Under the pieces are notes generated by a model that ran no database searches, was not told where the DNA came from, and saw nothing but the letters and a program-made list of their open reading frames with translations. Of a DNA stretch of 64,000 nt, positions 48,483-56,165 are shown one piece after another. Source of the DNA: Arthrobacter sp. zg-Y20 (GTDB taxonomy: Bacteria > Actinomycetota > Actinomycetes > Actinomycetales > Micrococcaceae); contig NZ_CP126241.1 in NCBI RefSeq assembly GCF_030142075.1, positions 1,736,001 through 1,800,000 on the forward strand, given 5' to 3'. The first letter of the stretch is position 1, and every line of letters starts with the position of its first letter. The translations under genes were made by a program, and so were the position numbers.

Positions 48483-49817
48483 ATGACGACGCCGGACTGG
48501 GTACAGCACGCCATTTGGTGGCAGGTGTATCCGCTGGGCTTTACCGGAGCCGAGAAGAGCGGCCCGGCAGCGGATGCGCCGGTGCAGCACCGGCTGCCGC
48601 AGCTGACCGCGTGGCTGGACTACATCCTGGAAATGGGTGCGTCCGGGCTGGCCCTGGGGCCGGTGTTCGCGTCCGAAAGCCACGGTTACGACACCGCGGA
48701 CTACTACCGGATCGACCCCCGGCTCGGCGACGACGCCGATTTCGACGAACTGATCAGCCAGGCCCGTGCCCGTGGGCTCAGGGTGCTGCTGGACGGGGTC
48801 TTCAACCACACGGGCCGCTCCTTTGCACCCTTCCGCAAGGCCCTGGAGCAGGGTCCGGATGCCGCCGAAGCCCGGTGGTTCCATCTCGGCTGGCCGGGCG
48901 GCTGGGAGCCCGGGGTCGAACCGGAATACGGGGACTTCGAGGGCCACCACCAGCTGGTGGCGCTGAACCACGGGGAACCGGAGGTGGCCCGCTTTGTTGC
49001 CGACGTGATGAAGCACTGGCTGCGCCGCGGGGCCGACGGGTGGCGGCTGGACGCGGCTTACGCCGTGCCGTCGTCGTTCTGGGCCGCAGTGCTCGACGAT
49101 GTCCGGACCGAGTTCCCGGACGCCTGGTTTGTGGGGGAGTACATCCACGGCGACTACACCGCTGAGGTGGTGAACGGGAAGCTGGACTCGGTGACCCAGT
49201 ACGAACTGTGGAAAGCGGTATGGAGTTCGCTCTCGGACGGCAACTTCTTTGAGCTGGAATGGGCCCTGCAGCGGCACAACATGTTCCTGGAGACCTTCGT
49301 GCCGCTGACGTTTGTCGGCAACCATGACGTGACCCGCATCGCGAGCCGGCTGGCGCCGTCGGGCCGCCTGGCGCATGCCCTGGTGCTGCTGTTCACGCTG
49401 CCGGGCACCCCGGTGGTGTACTACGGCGATGAGCAGGGCTACCGCGGCATCAAGGAAGACCGTGCCGGGGGCGACGACGACGTCCGGCCGCTTTTCCCGG
49501 CCGCGCCGGATGAGCTCTCTGCCGTGGGGGCGCCGCTCTACCGGCTGCACCAGACGCTGATTGGCCTGCGCCGCCGGCATGCCTGGCTCCACGGGGCCCG
49601 CACGCGCACGCACTCGGTGAGCAACGAGCAGCTTGTGTATGAGGTGCACGACGGCGGCAACTCGCTGGTTGTGGCACTGAACCTTGCCGCGGCCGCCGCC
49701 ACCGTTGAGGTTCCCGCTGCGGCCCGGGACGTCCTTGCCGGCGAGGGCGGGCTGGACGTCCCGGGGCAGCGGCTTGCACTGCCTGCCTTGGGCTGGGCGG
49801 TGCTGGGGACTAGCTAG
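48483..49817 (+). CDS. Glycoside hydrolase family 13 enzyme (alpha-amylase type)
   Basis: A 444-residue GH13 (beta/alpha)8 barrel. Family motifs: I LDGVFNHTGRS, II DGWRLDAAYAV with nucleophile Asp190, III FVGEYIHGD with acid/base Glu219, IV FVGNHDVTRIASR with Asp282. It has no signal peptide, so it acts inside the cell, and a short C-terminal beta domain (LVYEVHDGGNSLVVALNL) ends the chain. Substrate likely a maltooligosaccharide or trehalose/sucrose-type sugar; the chain has no GH13_30-specific marks that I can name. ATG 48483 has GGAAGGG 6 bases upstream. Its stop lies in a 16-bp tandem duplication. Confidence 0.88.
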   Translation: MTTPDWVQHAIWWQVYPLGFTGAEKSGPAADAPVQHRLPQLTAWLDYILEMGASGLALGPVFASESHGYDTADYYRIDPRLGDDADFDELISQARARGLRVLLDGVFNHTGRSFAPFRKALEQGPDAAEARWFHLGWPGGWEPGVEPEYGDFEGHHQLVALNHGEPEVARFVADVMKHWLRRGADGWRLDAAYAVPSSFWAAVLDDVRTEFPDAWFVGEYIHGDYTAEVVNGKLDSVTQYELWKAVWSSLSDGNFFELEWALQRHNMFLETFVPLTFVGNHDVTRIASRLAPSGRLAHALVLLFTLPGTPVVYYGDEQGYRGIKEDRAGGDDDVRPLFPAAPDELSAVGAPLYRLHQTLIGLRRRHAWLHGARTRTHSVSNEQLVYEVHDGGNSLVVALNLAAAAATVEVPAAARDVLAGEGGLDVPGQRLALPALGWAVLGTS

Positions 49818-49846
49818 CTGGGGGACCGACTAGCTGGGGGACCGAC
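49815..49846. repeat. 16-bp tandem duplication at convergent stop codons
   Basis: TAGCTGGGGGACCGAC occurs twice in tandem (49815-49830 and 49831-49846), followed by another TAG. The first copy starts with the GH13 stop; the stop of the convergent SDR gene falls at 49846-49848. A small recent duplication is the simplest reading. Confidence 0.8.
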
Positions 49847-50595
49847 TAGTACAGCTTGATGCTGCCGCCGTCGGCCATGAGGGTCTGGCCGGTCATGTAC
49901 TTCGACTGCTCGCTGGCCAGGAACACAACCACCGGTGCAATGTCGGTTTCGGGATCACCCAGGCGGCCCAGGGGAACGCCGTCCACTACTTCCTGGTAGG
50001 CCTCGGGGAAGGCCTGGCTCCACTGGACGATGCCCGGGGTCAGGGCGACCGGGGACACAACGTTTACGCGGATGCCGTCGGCTGCCCATTCGTTCGCGGC
50101 CGTGCGGGAGATGGCCCGGATGGCTTCCTTCGCCGCGGCGTAGGCCACCTGGTTTGGCAGTCCCTTTATGCCGGCGCCGGAAGCGAAGTTCACGATGCTG
50201 CCGCGGGTCTTCTTCAGCTCCGGGTAGGCAGCGCGCATCAGGTGGAAGGTTGCCATGGTGCCGGTGTTGAAGGACAGGTCCCAGATTTCGGGAGTGGTCT
50301 CCATGATCGGCGCCTGCTTGGAGGCATGCGCGTTGTTGACCAGGATGTCCAGGGCGCCAAAGTGCGCCACGGTTTCGGCCACGATCGCCTCGGCGTTCTC
50401 CGCCTTGGAGATGTCCTTGGCGATGAAGATGACCTCGCCCTTGCCCTCAAGGTCGGCGAGCAGCTTGTCGCCCTGGGCCTGGTCAATGTCGACCACGGCC
50501 ACCTTGGCGCCTTCGGAGAGGAACCGGCGGACAATGCCCTGCCCGATTCCGCCGGCACCACCGGTAATGATTGCTGTTTTGTTGCTCAGCTGCAT
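49846..50595 (-). CDS. Short-chain dehydrogenase/reductase
   Basis: A 249-residue classical SDR. NAD(P) motif TGGAGGIG at residues 11-18, VDIDQAQ after beta-2 (Asp suggests NAD preference), NNAH in place of NNAG, IVNFASGAG (Ser), YAAAK (Tyr/Lys pair) and the C-terminal ADGGSIKLY of FabG-like SDRs. ATG 50595 has GGAAGGAAG 5-6 bases upstream. It starts 25 bp after the stop of the TetR gene on the same strand, so the pair is probably one operon and this enzyme is the likely target of that regulator. Substrate unknown. Confidence 0.87.
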   Translation of the reverse strand: MQLSNKTAIITGGAGGIGQGIVRRFLSEGAKVAVVDIDQAQGDKLLADLEGKGEVIFIAKDISKAENAEAIVAETVAHFGALDILVNNAHASKQAPIMETTPEIWDLSFNTGTMATFHLMRAAYPELKKTRGSIVNFASGAGIKGLPNQVAYAAAKEAIRAISRTAANEWAADGIRVNVVSPVALTPGIVQWSQAFPEAYQEVVDGVPLGRLGDPETDIAPVVVFLASEQSKYMTGQTLMADGGSIKLY

Positions 50596-50620
50596 GTTCT
50601 TCCTTCCATAAACCCGGGCG

Positions 50621-51277
50621 TTACGGAGTGTCCGGGGAGTTTTTGAGGCTTTGTGCGACGCCGTTGATGAAGTTGGCAACCAGGAAATCCAGTGACCGGC
50701 GGGAGGCCGTGTAGCTGATGCCCTGCTCCTGGAAACGTGCTGCGTAGGGATGGGGGGCCACTGCGGCTTCGTCCCAGCGGCCCGGTCCTGCAGGTTCCGC
50801 GCTCTCCGGGCCGCTGTGGGCGGTGATGGTGATGGTGGCGGTGCCGATCACGGCTGCGGAAACACCCAGGAGGCAGTCATAGGCCTGTTCTTCGGATAAT
50901 CCGGCCCGGTGCAGTGTTGAAAGCAGCAGTTCGACCTCTGAGGGACGTGCCGTATTCACCAGCCGGCGGGGAGTGAGGACAACGCTCAGCAGCCAGGGAT
51001 GCGCGGTGAAAACGGACCACTGCGTGTTGGTCATGTGCACCAGCATCTGCTGCCAGGTGTGGTTGCCCGGCGGCAGGAGGGCGTAGTCACCGGCAACTTC
51101 CTCCGCCATCAGGATCAACAGGGCCTGCCGGTCCGCCACGTAGCGGTACAGCGCCATGGCCGATACGCCCAGTTCACGGGCCACCCGGCGCATGGACACG
51201 GCGTCCAATCCGTCCGCGTCGGCAACGCGGACCGCGGAGGCGGCAATAGCAGCAGGGGTCAGCGGGGACTGCGGCAT
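50621..51277 (-). CDS. TetR-family repressor (TetR_C-type)
   Basis: A 218-residue protein. The HTH is residues about 6-50 (LTPAAIAASAVRVADADGLDAVSMRRVARELGVSAMALYRYVADRQALLILM segment), with a TetR_C_11-like ligand domain: HTWQQMLVHMTNTQWSVFTAHPWLLSVV and YDCLLGVSAAVIGTATITITAH. The start is ATG 51277 with AGGAAAGG about 8 bases upstream; the frame is open further up but shows no sensible start. The operator at 51302-51316 fits autoregulation together with the SDR gene. It is divergent from the kdp operon, but no evidence links it to potassium. Confidence 0.83.
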   Translation of the reverse strand: MPQSPLTPAAIAASAVRVADADGLDAVSMRRVARELGVSAMALYRYVADRQALLILMAEEVAGDYALLPPGNHTWQQMLVHMTNTQWSVFTAHPWLLSVVLTPRRLVNTARPSEVELLLSTLHRAGLSEEQAYDCLLGVSAAVIGTATITITAHSGPESAEPAGPGRWDEAAVAPHPYAARFQEQGISYTASRRSLDFLVANFINGVAQSLKNSPDTP

Positions 51278-51301
51278 TGGATGTCCTTTCCTGGACGAGA
51301 A

Positions 51302-51316
51302 GTTTACAGTGTATAC
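51302..51316. promoter_or_regulatory. TetR operator
   Basis: GTTTACAGTGTATAC is a 15-bp palindrome with one mismatched pair around a central G, 24 bp upstream of the TetR start codon. The TACA-N-TGTA core is typical for TetR-family sites. Confidence 0.6.
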
Positions 51317-51524
51317 CCCGAACTTGGGAGGCCAGTGCAGCGGCCGGGACCGGGTCACAAACGCGGCGGAGCATAGGCATTCCGTAAGGGTTTGCGCTGC
51401 GTCCGTGAGGAAAACATGAGGATGGCATTTTGCCCTCCGGCGCGGGCATCTAATCGAAGGCGGCACACAGCGTGCCCGCGCAGCCGACCGGCGGCGCGAC
51501 TTTTCTAGCCTGGGGGCAACTTCC

Positions 51525-51608
51525 GTGCTCGACGTTCTATTTATTACCGGCTTCGTGGCGCTGTTCGCCGCGTTTGTCCTGATGGCAGGGGCGGTGGAGA
51601 AGCTGTGA
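51525..51608 (+). CDS. 27-residue membrane peptide directly upstream of kdpF
   Basis: GTG 51525 to TGA 51606-51608: [20 protein letters not shown] then AGAVEKL. A single hydrophobic helix of about 19 residues with a short charged C-terminal end. It is translationally coupled to kdpF: the two overlap by GTGA. The plan (one helix, then E-K-L) resembles the short ORFs found ahead of kdpF in other actinobacteria, as I recall, but I know no name or function. GGGGGC lies 7 bases upstream. A likely additional small subunit or leader of the Kdp system; coding status rests on the overlap and composition. Confidence 0.55.
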   Translation: MLDVLFITGFVALFAAFVLMAGAVEKL

Positions 51609-51694
51609 CTTTCTTCGACATCCTGGCCCTCTGCCTTGGGGCGGCCTCCGCCGTCTACCTGCTGGCAGCCCTCGTCCGGCCGGAGAAGTTCTGA
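51605..51694 (+). CDS. kdpF: Potassium-transporting ATPase subunit KdpF
   Basis: 29 residues, [20 protein letters not shown] then AALVRPEKF: one membrane helix and the family's RPE(K/R)F C terminus. KdpF stabilises the KdpABC complex in the membrane. The start GTG overlaps the stop of the preceding 27-codon frame, and its TGA overlaps the ATG of kdpA (ATGA), so translation of all three is probably coupled. Confidence 0.9.
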   Translation: MTFFDILALCLGAASAVYLLAALVRPEKF

Positions 51695-53355
51695 TGGGCG
51701 GCTGGACCACGGCCACACAGGTACTTACCCTGGTGGTCCTGCTGGTGCTCGTGTACCGCCCGCTGGGCGATTACATGGCCCGGCTTTACACCTCCGAGAA
51801 GCACCTGGGCGTGGAACGCGGTTTCTACCGCCTTGTGGGGGTTGACGCCGGCGCCGGACAGTCCTGGCAGAACTACCTGCGCGGCGTGCTGGTTTTCTCC
51901 GCCGCCGGCATGGGCCTGCTGTATCTCCTGCAGCGGATCCAGCCCGTACTGCCCGGAGCCCTCGGTCTTCCGGCGGTTCCCGAGGCGCTGGCCTTCAACA
52001 CGGCGGCGTCCTTCCTCGCCAATACCAACTGGCAGTCCTACTCACCGGAAGTGACCATGGGTTACGCGGTGCAGATGCTGGGACTGGCCGTGCAGAACTT
52101 CCTCTCGGCCGCCGTCGGCCTGGCTGTGGCGGTTGCCCTGGTGCGCGGTCTCGCTGCCCGCAAACAGGGCACCATCGGCAACTTCTGGGTGGACCTTGCC
52201 CGGGGGCTGGTGCGCCTGCTGGTGCCAATGGCCGCACTCGGCGCCATTGTCCTGATGATTGGCGGCATCATCCAGAACTTCAACGGCTTCTCCACCATCA
52301 CCACCCTCACCGGCGGTTCGCAGGTGGTCCCGGGTGGTCCGGTGGCTTCACAGGAAGCCATCAAGCTGCTGGGCACCAACGGCGGCGGGTTCTTCAACGC
52401 CAACTCGGCCCACCCGTTCGAGAATCCCACCGGCTGGACCAACCTCGTTGAGGTCTTCATGATGCTGGTTATTCCCTTCAGCCTGCCGCGCACCTTCGGC
52501 ACCATGGTGGGGGACCGCCGGCAGGGTTACGCGATCCTGGCCGCAATGGGTGCCATCTTCACCGTTTCCCTCATCGCGATGACGGCCTTTGAGTTCTCCG
52601 CAGCGGATGGCGCTGCCGGGTCAATGGAAGGCAAGGAGCAGAGGTTCGGCATCGCCGCTTCTACGCTCTTCGGTTCCACCAGCACCCTCACCTCCACCGG
52701 TGCCGTGAACTCCATGCATGACAGCTACAGCCCGTTCGGCGGCATGATGGCCATGCTGAACATGATGCTCGGCGAAGTCGCCCCCGGCGGCGTAGGGTCC
52801 GGCCTGTACGGCATGCTGGTGCTGGCAGTAATCACCTGCTTCGTTGCCGGCCTGCTCGTGGGCCGCACACCGGAATACCTGGGCAAAAAGATCGGCCCGC
52901 GGGAAATCAAGCTCGCCAGCCTGTACATCCTCACCATGCCCACCCTGGTGCTGGTCGGAACAGCGCTGAGCTTCGCAATTCCCGGCATCCGTGCCGACAT
53001 CGAGGGCACGTCCATCCTCAACTCGGGACTGCACGGCTTCAGTGAAGTGCTGTACGCCTTCACATCCGCGGCCAACAACAACGGCTCGGCGTTCGCCGGG
53101 CTCACGGCCAACACTCCGTGGCTGAACACGGCCCTGGGCGTGGCCATGCTGGTGGGACGGTTCCTGCCGATTGTGTTTGTGCTCGCCCTGGCCGGGTCCT
53201 TCGCCGAGCAGGGCAAGGTTCCCGTTTCGGCCGGGACGCTGCCCACCCACCGGCTTCAGTCCGTCACGCTGCTGTGCGGCGTCACGGTCATTGTCACAGC
53301 CCTCACCTTCTTTCCCGTACTCGCGCTGGGTCCCCTGGCGGAAGGACTGCAATAA
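51694..53355 (+). CDS. kdpA: Potassium-transporting ATPase K+-binding subunit KdpA
   Basis: A 553-residue integral membrane protein of the K+ channel superfamily with about ten helices. It starts [32 protein letters not shown]. Selectivity-filter regions of the four pore loops are visible: [49 protein letters not shown] and [13 protein letters not shown]. KdpA passes K+ to KdpB for high-affinity uptake. ATG 51694 overlaps the kdpF stop. kdpB follows 2 bp after the stop. Confidence 0.97.
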   Translation: MGGWTTATQVLTLVVLLVLVYRPLGDYMARLYTSEKHLGVERGFYRLVGVDAGAGQSWQNYLRGVLVFSAAGMGLLYLLQRIQPVLPGALGLPAVPEALAFNTAASFLANTNWQSYSPEVTMGYAVQMLGLAVQNFLSAAVGLAVAVALVRGLAARKQGTIGNFWVDLARGLVRLLVPMAALGAIVLMIGGIIQNFNGFSTITTLTGGSQVVPGGPVASQEAIKLLGTNGGGFFNANSAHPFENPTGWTNLVEVFMMLVIPFSLPRTFGTMVGDRRQGYAILAAMGAIFTVSLIAMTAFEFSAADGAAGSMEGKEQRFGIAASTLFGSTSTLTSTGAVNSMHDSYSPFGGMMAMLNMMLGEVAPGGVGSGLYGMLVLAVITCFVAGLLVGRTPEYLGKKIGPREIKLASLYILTMPTLVLVGTALSFAIPGIRADIEGTSILNSGLHGFSEVLYAFTSAANNNGSAFAGLTANTPWLNTALGVAMLVGRFLPIVFVLALAGSFAEQGKVPVSAGTLPTHRLQSVTLLCGVTVIVTALTFFPVLALGPLAEGLQ

Positions 53356-53357
53356 CC

Positions 53358-55529
53358 ATGTCCACACTCACTCAACCCTCACCGTCCAAACCGTCACCGT
53401 CGGCCGAAGAGGGATCCGCCTCGCCGGCACCGGCTCGCCGGGGAATCACGGCCGCATCGCTGGCCGCGGCACTACCCGGGGCCTTCCGCAAACTGGATCC
53501 GCGGCTGATGGTGCGCACCCCGGTGATGTTCATTGTCGAGGTTGGTGCGGCACTGATTACCGCCATCGCCGTCGCCGAACCGTTTATGGGCGGCCCCCAG
53601 GACTCCGGCGGCACTGCAGTACCGGGATCCTTCGCCTGGCTGATCGCCGGCTGGCTGTGGGCAACCGTGCTGTTCGCCAACCTCGCCGAGTCCGTTGCGG
53701 AGGGCCGGGGCAAGGCCCAGGCCGCCTCGCTGCGTGCCAGCAGGGCCACCACCACCGCCTTCCGCGTTCCCGCCTATGACGGCCGCCGGGATCCGGCAGC
53801 CCTGAGCGCAGCGCCGGAGGAAGTGGCTTCCGCCGACCTCGGCCTGGATGACGTGGTGGTGGTATCCGCCGGCCAGGTCATTCCCGGCGACGGCGACGTC
53901 ATTGACGGCATTGCCTCCGTGGACGAATCGGCGATCACCGGCGAATCCGCACCGGTAATCCGCGAGTCCGGCGGTGACCGGTCCGCCGTCACCGGCGGCA
54001 CCCGGGTGCTGTCGGACCGGATAGTCGTCCGGATCACCAGCCGTCCCGGTGAAACCTTCGTGGACCGGATGATCCGGTTGGTGGAAGGTGCCGCACGGCA
54101 GAAAACCCCCAACGAGATTGCCCTGAACATCCTGCTGGCAACCCTCTCGCTGGTCTTCGTCGTCGTCGTGCTGACCCTGAACCCGCTCGCCGGCTACTCG
54201 TCCGCCGCCGTCAGCATCCCGGTCCTGGTGGCCCTGCTGGTATGCCTGATCCCGACCACCATCGGGGCGCTGCTCTCCGCCATCGGCATTGCCGGCATGG
54301 ACCGGCTGGTCCAGCGCAACGTGCTCGCCATGTCCGGCCGCGCCGTGGAGGCTGCCGGCGACGTCACCACGCTGCTCCTGGATAAGACCGGCACCATCAC
54401 CTACGGCAACCGGCAGGCATCGGCCTTCGTGCCCATCAACGGCACGGAAAACCAGGACCTTGTCGACGCCGCCGTCCTGTCCTCCTTCGGGGACCCGACG
54501 CCTGAGGGCAAGTCCATTGTTGAACTGGCCGAGAAGCAGGGCTGCCGCCCGCAGCCGCCGGCAGGTTCCGTGAGCGTTCCCTTCACGGCCCAAACCCGGA
54601 TGAGTGGAATGGACTTCCCCGACGGCGCCAAGATCCGCAAGGGTGCTGCCTCGGCCGTCCTGGACTGGACCGCCGAATCCGGCGGGATCGAGGTCGATGT
54701 CCTGATGGCTGTCGAAGACCAGGTGCAGCGCATCTCCACCGGCGGCGGAACACCACTGCTCGTGGCGGTACGGGACGCCGACGGCGACACGCAGGTGCTT
54801 GGCCTCATCCACCTGAAGGACGTGGTCAAGGCGGGCCTGAAGGAACGCTTTACCGAACTGCGCTCCATGGGCATCCGCACCGTGATGATTACCGGCGACA
54901 ACCCGCACACGGCCAAGGCCATTGCGGCCGAAGCCGGGGTGGATGACTTCCTGGCCGAAGCCACGCCCGAGGACAAGATGGCCCTGATCCGCCGGGAACA
55001 GGCGGGCGGCCATCTGGTGGCGATGACCGGCGACGGCACCAACGACGCACCGGCGCTGGCCCAGGCCGACGTCGGGGTGGCCATGAACACCGGAACATCC
55101 GCAGCCAAGGAAGCCGGCAACATGGTGGACCTGGATTCGGATCCCACCAAGCTGATCGACATTGTCGGAATCGGCAAGCAGCTGCTGATCACCCGCGGGG
55201 CGCTGACCACGTTCTCCATCGCCAATGACATTGCGAAGTACTTCGCGATCATCCCCGCCATGTTCGTGGGGGTTTTCCCGGGGCTGGCAGCGCTGAACCT
55301 GATGCAGCTGCATTCGCCGGCGTCGGCCATCCTCTCCGCGGTGATCTTCAACGCCCTCGTGATTGTGGTGCTGATTCCACTGGCCCTGCGCGGCGTGAAA
55401 TACCGTGCCGCCGGTTCCTCGTCCGTCCTGACCCGGAACCTCCTGATCTACGGGGTAGGCGGCATCATTGCCCCGTTCATCGGCATCAAGCTCATTGACC
55501 TGCTTGTCAGCCTGCTTCCGGGCTTCTGA
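53358..55529 (+). CDS. kdpB: Potassium-transporting P-type ATPase subunit KdpB
   Basis: A 723-residue P-type ATPase. A longer N-terminal tail than the E. coli protein (about 40 polar residues, [19 protein letters not shown]) precedes [20 protein letters not shown]. The A domain has [12 protein letters not shown], the phosphorylation motif is [10 protein letters not shown] with Asp342, the N domain has the FTAQTRMSG region, and the hinge [25 protein letters not shown] hydrolysis drives K+ uptake through KdpA. ATG 53358 is 2 bp after the kdpA stop, with overlapping ribosome signals. Confidence 0.97.
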   Translation: MSTLTQPSPSKPSPSAEEGSASPAPARRGITAASLAAALPGAFRKLDPRLMVRTPVMFIVEVGAALITAIAVAEPFMGGPQDSGGTAVPGSFAWLIAGWLWATVLFANLAESVAEGRGKAQAASLRASRATTTAFRVPAYDGRRDPAALSAAPEEVASADLGLDDVVVVSAGQVIPGDGDVIDGIASVDESAITGESAPVIRESGGDRSAVTGGTRVLSDRIVVRITSRPGETFVDRMIRLVEGAARQKTPNEIALNILLATLSLVFVVVVLTLNPLAGYSSAAVSIPVLVALLVCLIPTTIGALLSAIGIAGMDRLVQRNVLAMSGRAVEAAGDVTTLLLDKTGTITYGNRQASAFVPINGTENQDLVDAAVLSSFGDPTPEGKSIVELAEKQGCRPQPPAGSVSVPFTAQTRMSGMDFPDGAKIRKGAASAVLDWTAESGGIEVDVLMAVEDQVQRISTGGGTPLLVAVRDADGDTQVLGLIHLKDVVKAGLKERFTELRSMGIRTVMITGDNPHTAKAIAAEAGVDDFLAEATPEDKMALIRREQAGGHLVAMTGDGTNDAPALAQADVGVAMNTGTSAAKEAGNMVDLDSDPTKLIDIVGIGKQLLITRGALTTFSIANDIAKYFAIIPAMFVGVFPGLAALNLMQLHSPASAILSAVIFNALVIVVLIPLALRGVKYRAAGSSSVLTRNLLIYGVGGIIAPFIGIKLIDLLVSLLPGF

Positions 55530-55559
55530 CATGACCATTCCCAGCTTTAGGAGCAACAA

Positions 55560-56162
55560 ATGAATCCCGTCCGCAGCAGCATGCGCCAGCTCGGCGTTGC
55601 CGTACGCGCCATGGCGGTGCTGACCCTGGTGCTTGGCCTGGCCTATCCGTTCGCGGTGGCGGCCGTGGGGCAGGTCGCCCTGCCCGGCCGCGCCAACGGT
55701 TCCATGGTCAGTTCCGGTGGAACCGACGTCGGCTCAGCGCTGATCGGGCAGTCCTTCACGGACGGCGACGGCGTGCCGCTGCCGGAGTTCTTCCAGTCCC
55801 GTCCGTCCGCCGCCGGCGACGGGTATGACGGCGGAGCCTCCAGCGGCTCCAACCTGGGCCCCCTCAACGAGGACCTTGCCGCGGCCGTCGCCGAACGCCG
55901 GCAGGCCGTGGCGGACACCGAAGGGGTTGCCCCGGAAGAGGTGCCCGCGGACGCCGTTACGGCCTCCGGTTCCGGCCTGGACCCCCACATCAGCCCTGAA
56001 TACGCTCAGCTGCAGGTACCGCGGGTTGCCGCTGCACGCGGGCTCAGCGAAACGGAGGTACAGGAACTGGTAACCGAGGCTACCGAAGGGACGGATCTCC
56101 TGGGACGGGAGGGCGTGAACGTGTTGCTTTTGAACATTTCACTGGCGGAGCTGGACACTTAG
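55560..56162 (+). CDS. kdpC: Potassium-transporting ATPase subunit KdpC
   Basis: A 200-residue protein with one N-terminal membrane helix (LGVAVRAMAVLTLVLGLAYPFAVAAV), then an external domain. Family motifs: GSALIGQSFTDGDGVPLPEFFQSRPSAAG, SSGSNLGPLNEDL, VTASGSGLDPHISPEYAQLQVPRVAAARG and the C-terminal LGREGVNVLLLNISL. KdpC promotes ATP binding by the complex. ATG 55560 has AGGAGC 5-6 bases upstream. Confidence 0.96.
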   Translation: MNPVRSSMRQLGVAVRAMAVLTLVLGLAYPFAVAAVGQVALPGRANGSMVSSGGTDVGSALIGQSFTDGDGVPLPEFFQSRPSAAGDGYDGGASSGSNLGPLNEDLAAAVAERRQAVADTEGVAPEEVPADAVTASGSGLDPHISPEYAQLQVPRVAAARGLSETEVQELVTEATEGTDLLGREGVNVLLLNISLAELDT

Positions 56163-56165
56163 TCC

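Noticed and set aside
53472-55559. Long antisense frame over kdpB (695 codons)
   Set aside because: Gly/His/Gln-rich shadow; kdpB is certain on the plus strand.
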